DNA of 64,000 nucleotides from Candidatus Nitrosocosmicus franklandus (GCF_900696045.1 NZ_LR216287.1:806001-870000); one strand, 5' to 3'; positions 26,367 to 35,263 are shown, counted from the first letter of the stretch. A program made the numbers and translations. Notes: a model not told the origin generated them from the sequence alone.

Positions 26367-26442
26367 ATATCAAATTAATAATATAACAAATATAAAAAGA
26401 TGATATCACCTATAATACAAACATAGCATTAACCCTGCCGAA

Positions 26443-27252
26443 CTAGATTTCTGGGCTTAATTTGGATTCGTCGAAGAGCTTTGCTTTTGCCCATTCGTAC
26501 TCAAAGAAATCTACACACCACTCATGAAAGGATTCATCCGTGCTATAAAACATTATGTTTAGATCTGGTTCTCCCTTCAATGTCGGGAAAGAAATGCACG
26601 ATTCCCTCTCGTTAAAGATCGTAACTATATTAATTTTATCAACCATTCTCCGTTCTACTATTCCTTTAGAGACGAAGTTTTTCCAACCTAATTTCTTAAG
26701 TAATTCATGTCTCCCCTTTGGTATAACCACATCAGCTGGAAAAATATAACTGAATTTAACATTGTTGTTAACCCTCTCTGCAATTGTTTCGATAAGATCA
26801 ATTGGTACTTGAGATATGACTTCTTTGATGTATTGCTGTGAGTTATTATAAACGGCCTTCCAACGTTGAAGAACAGCCATTACACCCACCACTACCTCGC
26901 AATTGTTTAATGAACCTATACGTTGAATAAATTTTAATGGCAGGTTACTAAGCGTATGTTCCTGAAAATAATCCTTATGTTTGAAAGGAAAAGTAAAATT
27001 CGGAATAAGTGATACAATTATTTCACCATAAGGAGTTAACAACAATTCGCCTTCTCCAGTTTTTTTGACCAATTTTGAATCTATTAATCTATTGATATTT
27101 CGATGAGATTCCTGCATAGTTGCATTTAAATCTGTAGCCAGTTGAGATAATCTGTAAGGTCGAATTGCTAGTTTTAGGAGCATATAAATACGCAAGTCGC
27201 CTGCAAGTTCAAAGAATACAGACTGAAAATCGTCTCCGGCCTGGCTAAGCAT
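26443..27252 (-). CDS. winged-helix transcription regulator, FilR1-like C-terminal domain
   Basis: N-terminal winged helix-turn-helix (residues ~15-75): DLRIYMLLKLAIRPYRLSQL, ATDLNATMQESHRNINRLI (recognition helix) and LVKKTGEGELLLTPYGE (wing). The rest resembles the DUF1724/FilR1-type sensor region found in archaeal regulators (KFSYIFPADVVIPKGRHELL, FNERESCISFPTLKGEPDLN, FYSTDESFHEWCVDFFEYEW). The ligand is unknown. ATG at 27252. It is followed on the plus strand by tRNA-Asp about 115 bases away. Confidence 0.8.
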   Translation of the reverse strand: MLSQAGDDFQSVFFELAGDLRIYMLLKLAIRPYRLSQLATDLNATMQESHRNINRLIDSKLVKKTGEGELLLTPYGEIIVSLIPNFTFPFKHKDYFQEHTLSNLPLKFIQRIGSLNNCEVVVGVMAVLQRWKAVYNNSQQYIKEVISQVPIDLIETIAERVNNNVKFSYIFPADVVIPKGRHELLKKLGWKNFVSKGIVERRMVDKINIVTIFNERESCISFPTLKGEPDLNIMFYSTDESFHEWCVDFFEYEWAKAKLFDESKLSPEI

Positions 27253-27368
27253 AATTTAGGTTCATAGTACTGGAATTTAAACTTGATAAATTAATATTTC
27301 GATGGCAGGTAATTGTGATAGCCAAAACAAAACGTTTTAATTGGTTTTCTCTTTACGAAAATTATAGT

Positions 27369-27468
27369 GCCCGGGTAGTATAGAAATGCACCTTGGTGCA
27401 TTGTAAAGTCCGGTCCAGTATGGGGGACTGTCACTCCCTTGACCCGGGTTCGAATCCCGGCCCGGGCG
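27369..27468 (+). tRNA. tRNA-Asp(GTC) with a D-loop intron
   Basis: Acceptor arm GCCCGGG (27369-27375) pairs with CCCGGGC before G73 (27468). The anticodon arm GGGGA-CTGTCAC-TCCCT gives anticodon GTC. The T arm is CCGGG-TTCGAAT-CCCGG. The D arm is split by an extra ~25 nt (27384-27408) after GTATAG. This insert has a perfect 8-bp hairpin AATGCACC/GGTGCATT, and the borders can form a relaxed bulge-helix-bulge (GTAT/GTAA, three of four pairs; bulges AGA and AGT). Removing it gives a normal 75-nt tRNA-Asp. The exact cut sites could shift by a base or two. Confidence 0.92.
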
Positions 27469-28030
27469 CTTTACAAATTTTTTTGATTAATATCATATCT
27501 TTCTTAGAATGTAGAACAATATCGTGTTTGAGTTTGCCGAAAACCTTTCCGAATTTACTTATTTGAAATTATGGGTCCTAATGAGGTAGGTCAATCTTTT
27601 TCATCAAGTCCTTTTTTGATAATGAGTTTTAGTTTGTACTCGTATGACTTTTACTCATTCTTCAAACTTTGGAATTATAGTCCTATTTGCTTTTGACACT
27701 AGAAACCTACTGGTAGTGACTCGAAGTCATATTAAACATTTATCATCTTCGCTTAGTAGTATTTCTTTAAATGGTCTTTAATCAGTAAGAAAGGCGAAAT
27801 AATGAACCTAAGGATTCATAGTCGAATAATCTTAATCAAGTACGAAAGACCTTTATCACATAAAATATCCTTTAGATACGCGCTTTTACCGAAAACGATA
27901 ATAAATAAAATCGAAAACCCTTATTGTTCATTTAAATTTACAATTTTTTGTTTCGAATGTACTCTATTACTATCCACAGGCTTTGTCAGAAAAATAAAGG
28001 ATATGTTTTTTCTTGTAACAAAAATATTAA
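27469..28030. other. non-coding stretch after tRNA-Asp
   Basis: The tRNA is followed by a T-rich run (TTTTTTT around 27478-27484) that can serve as its terminator. A plus-strand frame at 27802-28056 (84 codons) exists, but its composition is unlike the other proteins here and it runs antisense into the membrane-protein gene at 28031. I do not call it a gene. Confidence 0.5.
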
Positions 28031-28297
28031 CTAGTTTGTTATGGCAGCTTTCCTAGTCTTTTTCATATCCCAACCATATAATGCCACAATCCAACCTATA
28101 ATTATCAGAGCAATAGAAGTTACCTCAGCATCCACCATCGGGTTTCGAAACTCGGTTTCGGTAGGAGGAGACTGGATATTGAATTCCGTATCAGGAATAG
28201 ACTCGGTAATTACAGCAGGAGCTGTAACTGCGACTCCAATTACACCTGCAACTATTAACACTAAACCAGCTATTAGGATTGGTTTATAACTAACCAT
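28031..28297 (-). CDS. small two-helix membrane protein
   Basis: 88 aa with a first membrane helix at residues ~6-30 (PILIAGLVLIVAGVIGVAV), an extracellular loop rich in T, P and E, and a second helix near residues 60-75 (SIALIIIGWIVALYGWDM). A basic tail KKTRKAAITN follows. ATG at 28297. No family function is known to me. Confidence 0.75.
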   Translation of the reverse strand: MVSYKPILIAGLVLIVAGVIGVAVTAPAVITESIPDTEFNIQSPPTETEFRNPMVDAEVTSIALIIIGWIVALYGWDMKKTRKAAITN

Positions 28298-28765
28298 GCA
28301 AAGAACTAGATTTTTTCCTATATAAATATTAAGAGTTGAGATCCAGGTTAGAAGTCATTCGAACATAATTTTCATTCTTCAGTCAGAAACATTGGGATCA
28401 AGAGTGATTAAGGTCTGTTCATTTATCGATAAGAAACCAGTCTGAATTATGGTCAGAATATTATTCAATGATTATCCAGGAATGAGAATACCATATTAAC
28501 ACATATGTAAACATTATTTTACAAGGTATTTGATTGTCAAAGTAATAGGCTCGCAAGCCACTATTTTAAATCAAAATTTTTATTGACAGTCATCTTGCTA
28601 CATTTAGAAAAAAAGATGGTCTCTATATCGTGTCAAAAATTTATATCAATGAAAAAATAAAAAACTTTCTTGTTTACTATTACCAAAGTTAGACATTTTT
28701 GTTGGTAATTGTAGATCAGGACATAAATCTGTTATGCTTAACTAATATCTTGTATAATAAAAGAT
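28298..28765. other. intergenic region with a weak stem-loop
   Basis: No coding frame. Near 28542-28565 an imperfect inverted repeat (AATAGGCT...AGCCACTATT around CGCA) could fold. Just before the small gene at 28766 the sequence is A-rich with no clear Shine-Dalgarno site, consistent with a leaderless start. Confidence 0.35.
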
Positions 28766-28930
28766 ATGAAAAAAGTAAATGAAAAACCAGATAAAGATTC
28801 GCCAGGTACTGAAAAATTAAAAAAAGAGATGCTAAAACCCATAACGAGAACAGACTCTGAATTAGATGAAGAGCTAAAGGAGTTGGAAGTTGAGAATTCT
28901 GCCGGTGGAAAGGACGGTGGAGGAGGATAG
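28766..28930 (+). CDS. small charged protein with a polyglycine C-terminus (54 aa)
   Basis: ATG at 28766, TAG at 28928-28930. The protein is highly charged and probably unstructured or a single helix: MKKVNEKPDKDSPGTEKLKK, then SELDEELKELEVENSAGG. It ends KDGGGG. It stands alone between non-coding stretches. The Gly-Gly tail invites comparison with small protein modifiers, but no beta-grasp pattern is visible. A second short protein with a similar ending (GESAGGG) is encoded at 42694-42867. Confidence 0.6.
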   Translation: MKKVNEKPDKDSPGTEKLKKEMLKPITRTDSELDEELKELEVENSAGGKDGGGG

Positions 28931-29502
28931 ATCAGGTAGCAGAATCAAGGCTACAACTGCAAATTTCGACACGCTAATTCCAATTGCTCTACAAGTAACG
29001 CATGTTTACACCCAAATTAGTGAGTCTTCTTTGGCAATTTCTCATCTGCTCATATAGTATCTCATTCCTTACTTATCAGATATCGTTAAATAGTTGGTCT
29101 TATCGAAACGATTCCATATCGATCAGTTTTTCAAATTTCTCGGGAATTAAAATCGGGTGGTGAATATGTTTATACGATGCACCCTCATTAATATGGTTGA
29201 ATAATAACCTTCTTTTTATGTAACTTATTGACAAATACGCCAGCACTATTTTGACTTAAGCCCCTTTTGTTGGTTTAAAAAACCAAATTTGGAGAAGAAT
29301 TTAAGATGTCTCTGCATTTTTTTGTTATTCAGTATTTTAAAAATACAATTCATGACATTACGTTCTCGTCTAGGATGTGGATTCTTACCCCCATGCTACT
29401 TTTTCTACGGTAACAGGATTTGATAGTATAATTAAGAGAAGAATCTTGATTCGAAATACTTCTGTTGTAATTTAGAGAATCTATGTCATTATTGAAAACA
29501 CG
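28931..29502. other. non-coding stretch
   Basis: No protein-like frame. The segment GGCTACAACTGCAAATTT (28949-28966) recurs with one change at 35092-35109, also in non-coding DNA; the meaning is unclear. Otherwise nothing supportable. Confidence 0.4.
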
Positions 29503-29901
29503 TTAACTCTTAATATGTTTATTAGTTTTTTTATTAACCAGCTCTACAGCTAACTCATTTAGTTTTGTTAGTTTAAATGGTTTTATTAACAATTTTATAT
29601 TTTTCGTTATAAACCTCTTATCGCTGTTAAATGCTTGCTTTACAGAATCGTATGCCGAAATTATGAGGATCGAGGCAAACGGGTATTTATTGAAAATTTC
29701 ATTTGCAGCTTCTAGTCCATTTTTACCATCGGGTAATTTGTAATCAAGAATTACAAGGTCGGGTTTGAATTCTTCGTAATCGTTTAGAATATTGGATGCG
29801 GTAGTGTTTGTAACAGAAATGTGATAACCTTTATTGATTAGAAAATCTTTATACAGATTCAACAAATCCTGTTCATCTTCAATTATCATGATACGTATCA
29901 C
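29503..29901 (-). CDS. single-domain response regulator (CheY-like receiver)
   Basis: 132 aa with a complete receiver domain: the acidic pair in IIEDEQDLL, the phospho-acceptor Asp in PDLVILDYKLPDGKNG (about residue 53), the switch Ser in ILIISAYDS and the lysine in LLIKPFKLTKL. There is no output domain, so it would act through protein interactions, probably downstream of a histidine kinase encoded elsewhere. ATG at 29901 (MIRIMIIEDE). Confidence 0.93.
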   Translation of the reverse strand: MIRIMIIEDEQDLLNLYKDFLINKGYHISVTNTTASNILNDYEEFKPDLVILDYKLPDGKNGLEAANEIFNKYPFASILIISAYDSVKQAFNSDKRFITKNIKLLIKPFKLTKLNELAVELVNKKTNKHIKS

Positions 29902-30089
29902 TTCTGCATTGGTACAAATGCATCATTCATTAATAAACCATAATATAGGTTTCATTTAGATTTGTATAGAAATCGAATTGTGATTTATAATCATAAGAAT
30001 ATCACGATTATCGGTATTCAATCAGCATCTGATAGTAAGGTTTTGATCGAAGTGGAAAATCATCTAACCTGCAGTATATTTGACATAAA

Positions 30090-30323
30090 TTATTGCTTGT
30101 ATTTATTTGAATCTTCTTTAGATAGATTGAAACGCAAAGTACTCCCATCAAATTCAGAACTGATGATTTTAGGAAGTACAAATGTATCTTTATCAGTCGA
30201 GCCTCTTTCCGTGACAACGTAATCTTCACTGATTTCTAGAACTTTTCCTAAATCATAGTCATTAATTCCTTTGGCAGTTTTGTTAATTGCATCAGACCAA
30301 TTAATATTTAGATGATTTGACAT
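30090..30323 (-). CDS. small PRC-barrel-like hypothetical protein (77 aa)
   Basis: ATG at 30323. INDYDLGKVLEISEDYVVTE followed by FVLPKIISSEFDGSTLRFNL matches the short beta-barrel pattern seen in PRC-barrel/DUF2171-like domains (a GKV-x-x-I turn, then a second hairpin). Cytoplasmic. It may bind RNA or protein. A longer antisense frame is a shadow. Confidence 0.6.
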   Translation of the reverse strand: MSNHLNINWSDAINKTAKGINDYDLGKVLEISEDYVVTERGSTDKDTFVLPKIISSEFDGSTLRFNLSKEDSNKYKQ

Positions 30324-30473
30324 ACTTGGTAATGTAAAACAATTCTTAAATAGATCGTCTCAAAACGAAATTCAATGAGTAATAAATCCCACAAAACGAA
30401 TCTTTTATCTCTACTTAAACGATATAAAAATTAGCAATAAATATAATAACTATAAGATGTATTAGTAATTTAA

Positions 30474-30749
30474 TTGGACACGGAGAAAGAAAGCGACGTT
30501 CCGACATCATCTGCCTCCAAATCTGTAGAATATGTTCTTTTAGAAAACATTGGAAATGAATTATGGGAAATTGATTATCAAGATGGGATTGCATTAAATG
30601 TAACAGAGATTATTAATCCAGAAACAACTGGAAACATCATTAAATATTCAGGAAAAATTGAAGACTTTCTGTTAAATGAAAGACATTTAAAAAATCTTCA
30701 CTTCCATGAATCAGTAAACTTTCCAATGAGAGTACATTTTGATAATTGA
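30474..30749 (+). CDS. hypothetical protein (91 aa)
   Basis: TTG at 30474. A polar N-terminus (DTEKESDVPTSSASKSVEY) leads into a compact part (VLLENIGNELWEIDYQDGIA, TGNIIKYSGKIEDFLLNERH) with strand and helix pattern. No family is recognised. The composition is like neighbouring genes, so the frame is probably real. Confidence 0.55.
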   Translation: MDTEKESDVPTSSASKSVEYVLLENIGNELWEIDYQDGIALNVTEIINPETTGNIIKYSGKIEDFLLNERHLKNLHFHESVNFPMRVHFDN

Positions 30750-31337
30750 CTTTAAAAAAGAAAAAATAGTGAATATACCAGAGGTTAGTTGTATGCTAAT
30801 ATGGTATTTGTGTGATTTGGTGAACTTTCCATATTAAATCGAGAATCGATTTATTTATGAAGCAATAAGTGTTATTTTCTCCTTCAGACAAATTGTGTAA
30901 ATGATGACGATTCTTTGCTATAGTATATAATATCACAGATTACATAAATGTTCAGAGATTTAATTGACTTGGATTACATCATGAAATAGTTACGGTATTA
31001 TCACACTTCATGGATTTGAAAGATCTATATATTGTTCTCAATTAACGACCAATAACAATATTTCCACCTACAATATTTTCCGGAGTATAGACTATGAAGA
31101 TAGAAAGAGTATGTAGTTATAATCACTTACTTTCCATTTTTATCTATTCGCAACCTATTCTTTTATTACTCATAATTGAATTTTGTTTGGACTCTCATTG
31201 TAATACTGTACAACATTTCCTGTAATATCACCTTCGTCAGGCAAGACACCATTCTTTCTGTTTATGAGTTGTGAAAAGCAATTAGTAACATACAAAACTA
31301 TTCATACACTGTAGAAACAAATAAAATCCATATATGC
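30750..31337. other. non-coding stretch
   Basis: About 590 bases without an open frame of protein-like composition on either strand and without an RNA gene that I can recognise. Confidence 0.45.
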
Positions 31338-31871
31338 TCATTTTAATTCAAGTTGTATCTTTACTGAATAGTCGGTAATATCAATTTCAGGTTCTATTTG
31401 CAGGGTTTGTTTTAGAAGCGACTTCATGAAACCTAGTAGGAAATGTGAACCCTGCGTTCCTAATCTGTGTCTAATTACAATTATTTTGTGTTTACCAGTT
31501 TCTAATTCATCAAAAGTACCTACATAACCATATGTACATATTATTTTTTCAATGTATTCAAGGACAGTTTCAAAAGAAATGTTTTTTTTCCAAAACAAAA
31601 TTGTATCGTTTGGAATGTCCTTACCCATATCTAATCCTAGTGTAAAAGACTCATCCTCATTTAACCTAGCAAGTAAAGATCTCAATATTTCGCGATGAAT
31701 TATTAGCATGTCTAATTTAGATTGAAATCGAGTAAACTCGGCATATTGTTTAAGAACTGAATTAATCATGGCATTTACTGACACACCCATCCGTTCAGCT
31801 TCTGCATTTAGAGTTTCTGACAGGGATTTATCTATTCTGAATGATCTGACGGTTGAGTTGGAAAGCGGCAT
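31338..31871 (-). CDS. ribbon-helix-helix transcription regulator with C-terminal sensor-like domain
   Basis: Residues ~8-48 are an Arc/CopG-type ribbon-helix-helix: VRSFRIDKSLSETLNAEAER, then MGVSVNAMINSVLKQYAEF. The remaining ~125 residues form an alpha/beta domain I cannot name (FWKKNISFETVLEYIEKII, KHKIIVIRHRLGTQGSHFLL, DITDYSVKIQLELK). This plan suggests a ligand- or partner-controlled repressor. It is transcribed divergently from a TFB gene, and the region between holds repeated AAGGTTAC-type motifs (31913-31963) that could be its operators. Confidence 0.82.
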   Translation of the reverse strand: MPLSNSTVRSFRIDKSLSETLNAEAERMGVSVNAMINSVLKQYAEFTRFQSKLDMLIIHREILRSLLARLNEDESFTLGLDMGKDIPNDTILFWKKNISFETVLEYIEKIICTYGYVGTFDELETGKHKIIVIRHRLGTQGSHFLLGFMKSLLKQTLQIEPEIDITDYSVKIQLELK

Positions 31872-31912
31872 ACCACTATTACCACACTTATGTCTTAAAA
31901 CCGTAACTATGT

Positions 31913-31963
31913 GTAACCTTTTGTAATAATCTCTTACTGAAGGTTACAATGTATACAACCTTC
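31913..31963. promoter_or_regulatory. repeated operator-like motifs between the RHH regulator and TFB genes
   Basis: GTAACCTT at 31913-31920 reappears inverted as AAGGTTAC at 31940-31947. GAAGGTT (31939-31945) and AACCTTC (31957-31963) form a second inverted pair with 11 bases between arms. Ribbon-helix-helix dimers typically bind short inverted or tandem half-sites, so autoregulation and co-control of the TFB gene is a reasonable inference. Binding is not shown by the sequence alone. Confidence 0.5.
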
Positions 31964-31992
31964 ACTTATACTCTTACATCTATTGTAATCCG

Positions 31993-32904
31993 ATGCATAA
32001 TAGTTTAATATTAAATCAGCTGGACAAGATCACTTCTAGTCACCAGCATTCTATAATCTATGATTATGATAAAGGTGAAAAACTATGCAAGGTATGCGGA
32101 GTAATTGTTCAAGACAAGATTTTTGATGTTGAATTTAGCGCCGACTTTTACAAGTATAAAAGTGATACAAATACAGCTCTACCACAATCAGTTATTTTGA
32201 ATGATAAAGGAATGTCAACTTCTATCGCAGATTATGATGCAACAAGTTCAAAAAGATTTTCCAATAGAAAGGAACATAATAAGATCGAATTTCTCAACAA
32301 AATCGTGAGTTGTTCAAACAAGAAGAGAAACCTAAAGATTGTTATCGATCTTCTAAATAGAATTAAAGATAAATTATCATTGACATCTGCGTGTATAGAA
32401 GAGGCATTACAGTATTACAAGAAGGCACTGGAAAAAGGCATGATTAAAGGCAGGTCTATAAAGGAAATGATAGTTGCTTGTGTTTACCTAGTATGCAAAA
32501 AGGTTAACATACCAAGAACCCTTTCAGAGATTTCACAAGTAGTAGAAGCAGACGAGATTTTTGCCGCAAGATGTTATAGACTCCTAATGAGAGAATTAAA
32601 GATTACGCATGTACAGTTTAAACCCACGATATTTATAAGAAAAATTGCAGACGAGGCCAACATAAACGAGAGAACTGCAAGAGAATCTATAGATTTATTG
32701 TTAGCAATACAAAATGAAAATATTTTCTTAGGCAAGAATTCCCTCTCCATTGCTGCTGCCATTTTATATTTAACCTGCAGAAAACATAAACAAAAGATAT
32801 CTCAGGCCAGAATTGCTTATGCTGCTAGCATTAACATTATGACATTAAGAAAAAGACTTTCAGAAGTGCGAAATGTAATTACTAACGCATCATTTTTGAA
32901 TTGA
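31993..32904 (+). CDS. tfb: transcription initiation factor TFB with incomplete zinc ribbon
   Basis: TFB recruits RNA polymerase to TBP-bound promoters. Two cyclin-like repeats are clear: RNLKIVIDLLNRIKDKLSL through VACVYLVCKKVNIPRTLSEI, and FIRKIADEANINERTARESI through SIAAAILYLTCRKHKQKISQ. The N-terminal ribbon is unusual. The second pair GEKLCKVCGVIV is present, but where CxxC is expected first the sequence has SSHQHSIIYD, so zinc would need histidines or is not bound. Length is 303 aa. Soil thaumarchaea carry many TFB paralogues, so this may be a specialised factor. Confidence 0.92.
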   Translation: MHNSLILNQLDKITSSHQHSIIYDYDKGEKLCKVCGVIVQDKIFDVEFSADFYKYKSDTNTALPQSVILNDKGMSTSIADYDATSSKRFSNRKEHNKIEFLNKIVSCSNKKRNLKIVIDLLNRIKDKLSLTSACIEEALQYYKKALEKGMIKGRSIKEMIVACVYLVCKKVNIPRTLSEISQVVEADEIFAARCYRLLMRELKITHVQFKPTIFIRKIADEANINERTARESIDLLLAIQNENIFLGKNSLSIAAAILYLTCRKHKQKISQARIAYAASINIMTLRKRLSEVRNVITNASFLN

Positions 32905-32997
32905 CCTGTTATCAATAAATTAGATATTTCATAATTTTCCCTTACCACTAGTGTCGAGATATCCGGAGCTAAATAGGTCTCATATAGCATTCTTATA

Positions 32998-34284
32998 TTG
33001 TTTGGCCTTTTAGGAAATTTATTGACACTAAAAGAAGATTCACTCAGTCTCCATCGAATTCTTAAGGGAAAGATTGAGATCTCCAGTAGAATTTCGGCAG
33101 ATAATATTTTTGAAACTGAAGGAGAAAGAGGCAAGGGAACACTAAGTTCAATTTATACACCTGGCGTAGCTTACGTATCTGAAGAGATTAGGGATCATAA
33201 AGATTTGGTCTACGAATACACATCCAAATGGAACAATATTGCAATTGTTTGTGATGGGACCCGGGTTTTAGGTTTAGGTAACGTTGGCCCAGAAAGTGCT
33301 TTGCCAGTCATGGAAGGAAAATCGGTTCTATTTAAAACGCTAGCAAATGTCAATGCTTTTCCTTTATGTATATCCATTACAGATAAGGAAGATATCATAA
33401 GATTCGTAAGATCTATTGAACCGTCTTTTGGGGCAATCAATATAGAAGATATAGAATCACCGAAAGTTTTGGAAATTGTCGAGGCCCTTCAAAACGAATT
33501 GACTATCCCTGTTTTTCACGACGATAGACATGGTACAGCGGTAATTACTCTGGCGGCATTAATAAATTCCTTAAGATTGTTAAACAAAAAAACAAAAAAC
33601 GTAAGAATAGTAATAGCTGGAGCTGGTTCTGCAGGATATGGAATTTTTAGAATATTACTTAGAATGGGATTTAAAAGTATCATAGTAGTTGACAAGCAAG
33701 GTGCAATATATGAAGGGAGAGAACCTGATATCGAAGGCTCCGATTCACACAATCAAAGAAATAGAGATAATCTTTCACCTAGTAACAATCAGATTAATCC
33801 GTTTAAGAAGGAAATCGCATTAAACTCAAACAAACAAAAGATAAAAGGAGATATAGTAACGGCTATCGAGGGAGCAGATGTTTTTATAGGTACATCAGGA
33901 AAGGGAGGCTTGCTGAATTCCAAAATGATAAAAAGTATGAATAAAGATCCAATTATTTTTGCTCTAAGTAACCCAGATCCAGAGATATTACCTGCGCAAG
34001 CAATCAATGCGGGAGCTGCAATAGTGGCCACGGGTCGCTCTGATTTCCCAAACCAAATAAATAATGCGGTAGTTTTTCCTGCAATATTTAGAGCCTTATT
34101 AGATTTAAGGATAAGGAATTTGAGTGAAGATATTTTGATAGCCGTTTCAAAATCTATAGCAGACTTAGTGGATATCAAGCATTTATCTAAAACATATATA
34201 GTTCCAAAAATAAACGACCCAAGAATACTACCAGTAGTAACCAAATCAGTGAAAGAGTACATCATCAAGCGGCATGACAAGTAA
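32998..34284 (+). CDS. NAD(P)-dependent malic enzyme
   Basis: It oxidatively decarboxylates malate to pyruvate. The bacterial/archaeal short form is recognisable: SLHRILKGKIEISSR, TPGVAYVSEEI, IVCDGTRVLGLGNVGPESAL, VFHDDRHGTAVI, the nucleotide-binding GAGSAGYGIFRILL, and ALSNPDPEILPAQA with ATGRSDFPNQINN. A poorly conserved insert (residues ~243-275, rich in N, S, R) follows the Rossmann strand. TTG at 32998 opens the frame; another in-frame TTG at 33022 would fit family N-termini slightly better. Confidence 0.93.
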   Translation: MFGLLGNLLTLKEDSLSLHRILKGKIEISSRISADNIFETEGERGKGTLSSIYTPGVAYVSEEIRDHKDLVYEYTSKWNNIAIVCDGTRVLGLGNVGPESALPVMEGKSVLFKTLANVNAFPLCISITDKEDIIRFVRSIEPSFGAINIEDIESPKVLEIVEALQNELTIPVFHDDRHGTAVITLAALINSLRLLNKKTKNVRIVIAGAGSAGYGIFRILLRMGFKSIIVVDKQGAIYEGREPDIEGSDSHNQRNRDNLSPSNNQINPFKKEIALNSNKQKIKGDIVTAIEGADVFIGTSGKGGLLNSKMIKSMNKDPIIFALSNPDPEILPAQAINAGAAIVATGRSDFPNQINNAVVFPAIFRALLDLRIRNLSEDILIAVSKSIADLVDIKHLSKTYIVPKINDPRILPVVTKSVKEYIIKRHDK

Positions 34285-34331
34285 AAAATTTTTAACCATT
34301 TCATTTCCTCCAAGAATAAAACTTCAATAAA

Positions 34332-34355
34332 TTGTTGTTGTTGTTGTTGTTGTTG
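34332..34355 (+). repeat. (TTG)8 trinucleotide microsatellite
   Basis: Eight uninterrupted TTG units lie about 50 bases after the malic enzyme stop codon. They are outside any called gene. Such a tract can change length by slippage. Confidence 0.9.
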
Positions 34356-34404
34356 GCTCTTCTATCAATTAAGCTCCATTGTTTCCTCATATAGCACCCC
34401 TATC

Positions 34405-34700
34405 ATGATTCCATATAATTATGAATTATGTGAAGAAGCTAACGATGGATGTGGAATAGAAATTGTTCCAACACATGACAAAACTATTCCAATGATCTGT
34501 GCTGGATTTGATAATCTTCTAATGCTTTAAATTATATCACACAGAGATTAGAAGACTGGAGAAGTCATTTTCAAAGACAAAACTACTATAAACAAGATTG
34601 TAGAAAAACATACAAAAAAGAAATAAGGCATTCAGCTAATTACAGTAACCTTCTAAGCAAATCATATTTAAGAATGGTAATGTATGGCGTGATCAAGTAA
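34405..34700 (+). pseudogene. possible decayed gene in two frames
   Basis: An ATG frame at 34405-34530 encodes 41 residues (MIPYNYELCEEANDGCGIEI onward). It stops where a second frame (34515-34700) takes over with NALNYITQRLEDWRSHFQRQ and continues to TAA. The second frame has no start of its own. Both look protein-like and would join after an indel near 34525. Family unknown; the case is suggestive only. Confidence 0.35.
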
Positions 34701-34926
34701 TTAACATAAGAATAATACAAGTGCACAGTAGTATAACTAAGAGAACTATCAACAAAATGGCAAGCTCAATAATATAGAGGAAGAGTCAACAACCATGTTG
34801 TATGGACGCTTCCAGAGAATTCTAGTAAAGCATAATATTTTAGAACGGTTATTGTTAGAAAATAGTTAACCGTAATAATCAATAATTCACCTAGCAATCG
34901 AACAGAACAAGTAATTGATCAAATAA

Positions 34927-34982
34927 GAGAATCGATTCCTCGTAGGTCGGTTATGACGACCTTAACATACCATACGATTCTC
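34927..34982. other. two-helix hairpin, candidate structured RNA or regulatory element
   Basis: GAGAATCG (34927-34934) pairs perfectly with CGATTCTC (34975-34982). Inside, AGGTCG (34944-34949) pairs with CGACCT (34957-34962) around a 7-base loop. The nested pairing is more than expected by chance in this AT-rich gap between malic enzyme and the zinc-finger gene. No known RNA family is recognised. Confidence 0.4.
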
Positions 34983-35263
34983 AATCTGTCATAGGATGAT
35001 AACCTTATTTTAAATACCAAACTGTCTGGTAGATTAATCATAAATAATTGACGACTAAGGATAGGAGAACCAAGTTAATAAATTCCACCGTGGCTACGAC
35101 TGCAAATTTGACTCAATATCATATATAAATAACAGACACCATCCAAAAAATACTCAGTTCGCAAATAGCTACCAGAGACTACAAAAAGTCGAAAATTTAA
35201 CGAACATAAACTAAATATGATAAATGTTAAAGGAGTTGTACCGCTAATGTAAAAGACTTGATG

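Noticed and set aside
27802-28056. 84-codon plus-strand frame after tRNA-Asp
   Set aside because: Low-complexity, non-protein-like composition, and antisense overlap with a clear membrane-protein gene at 28031-28297.
28949-35109. Shared 18-base segment GGCTACRACTGCAAATTT at 28949 and 35092
   Set aside because: Too short, with one mismatch and no shared flanks; chance or a minor motif cannot be told apart.
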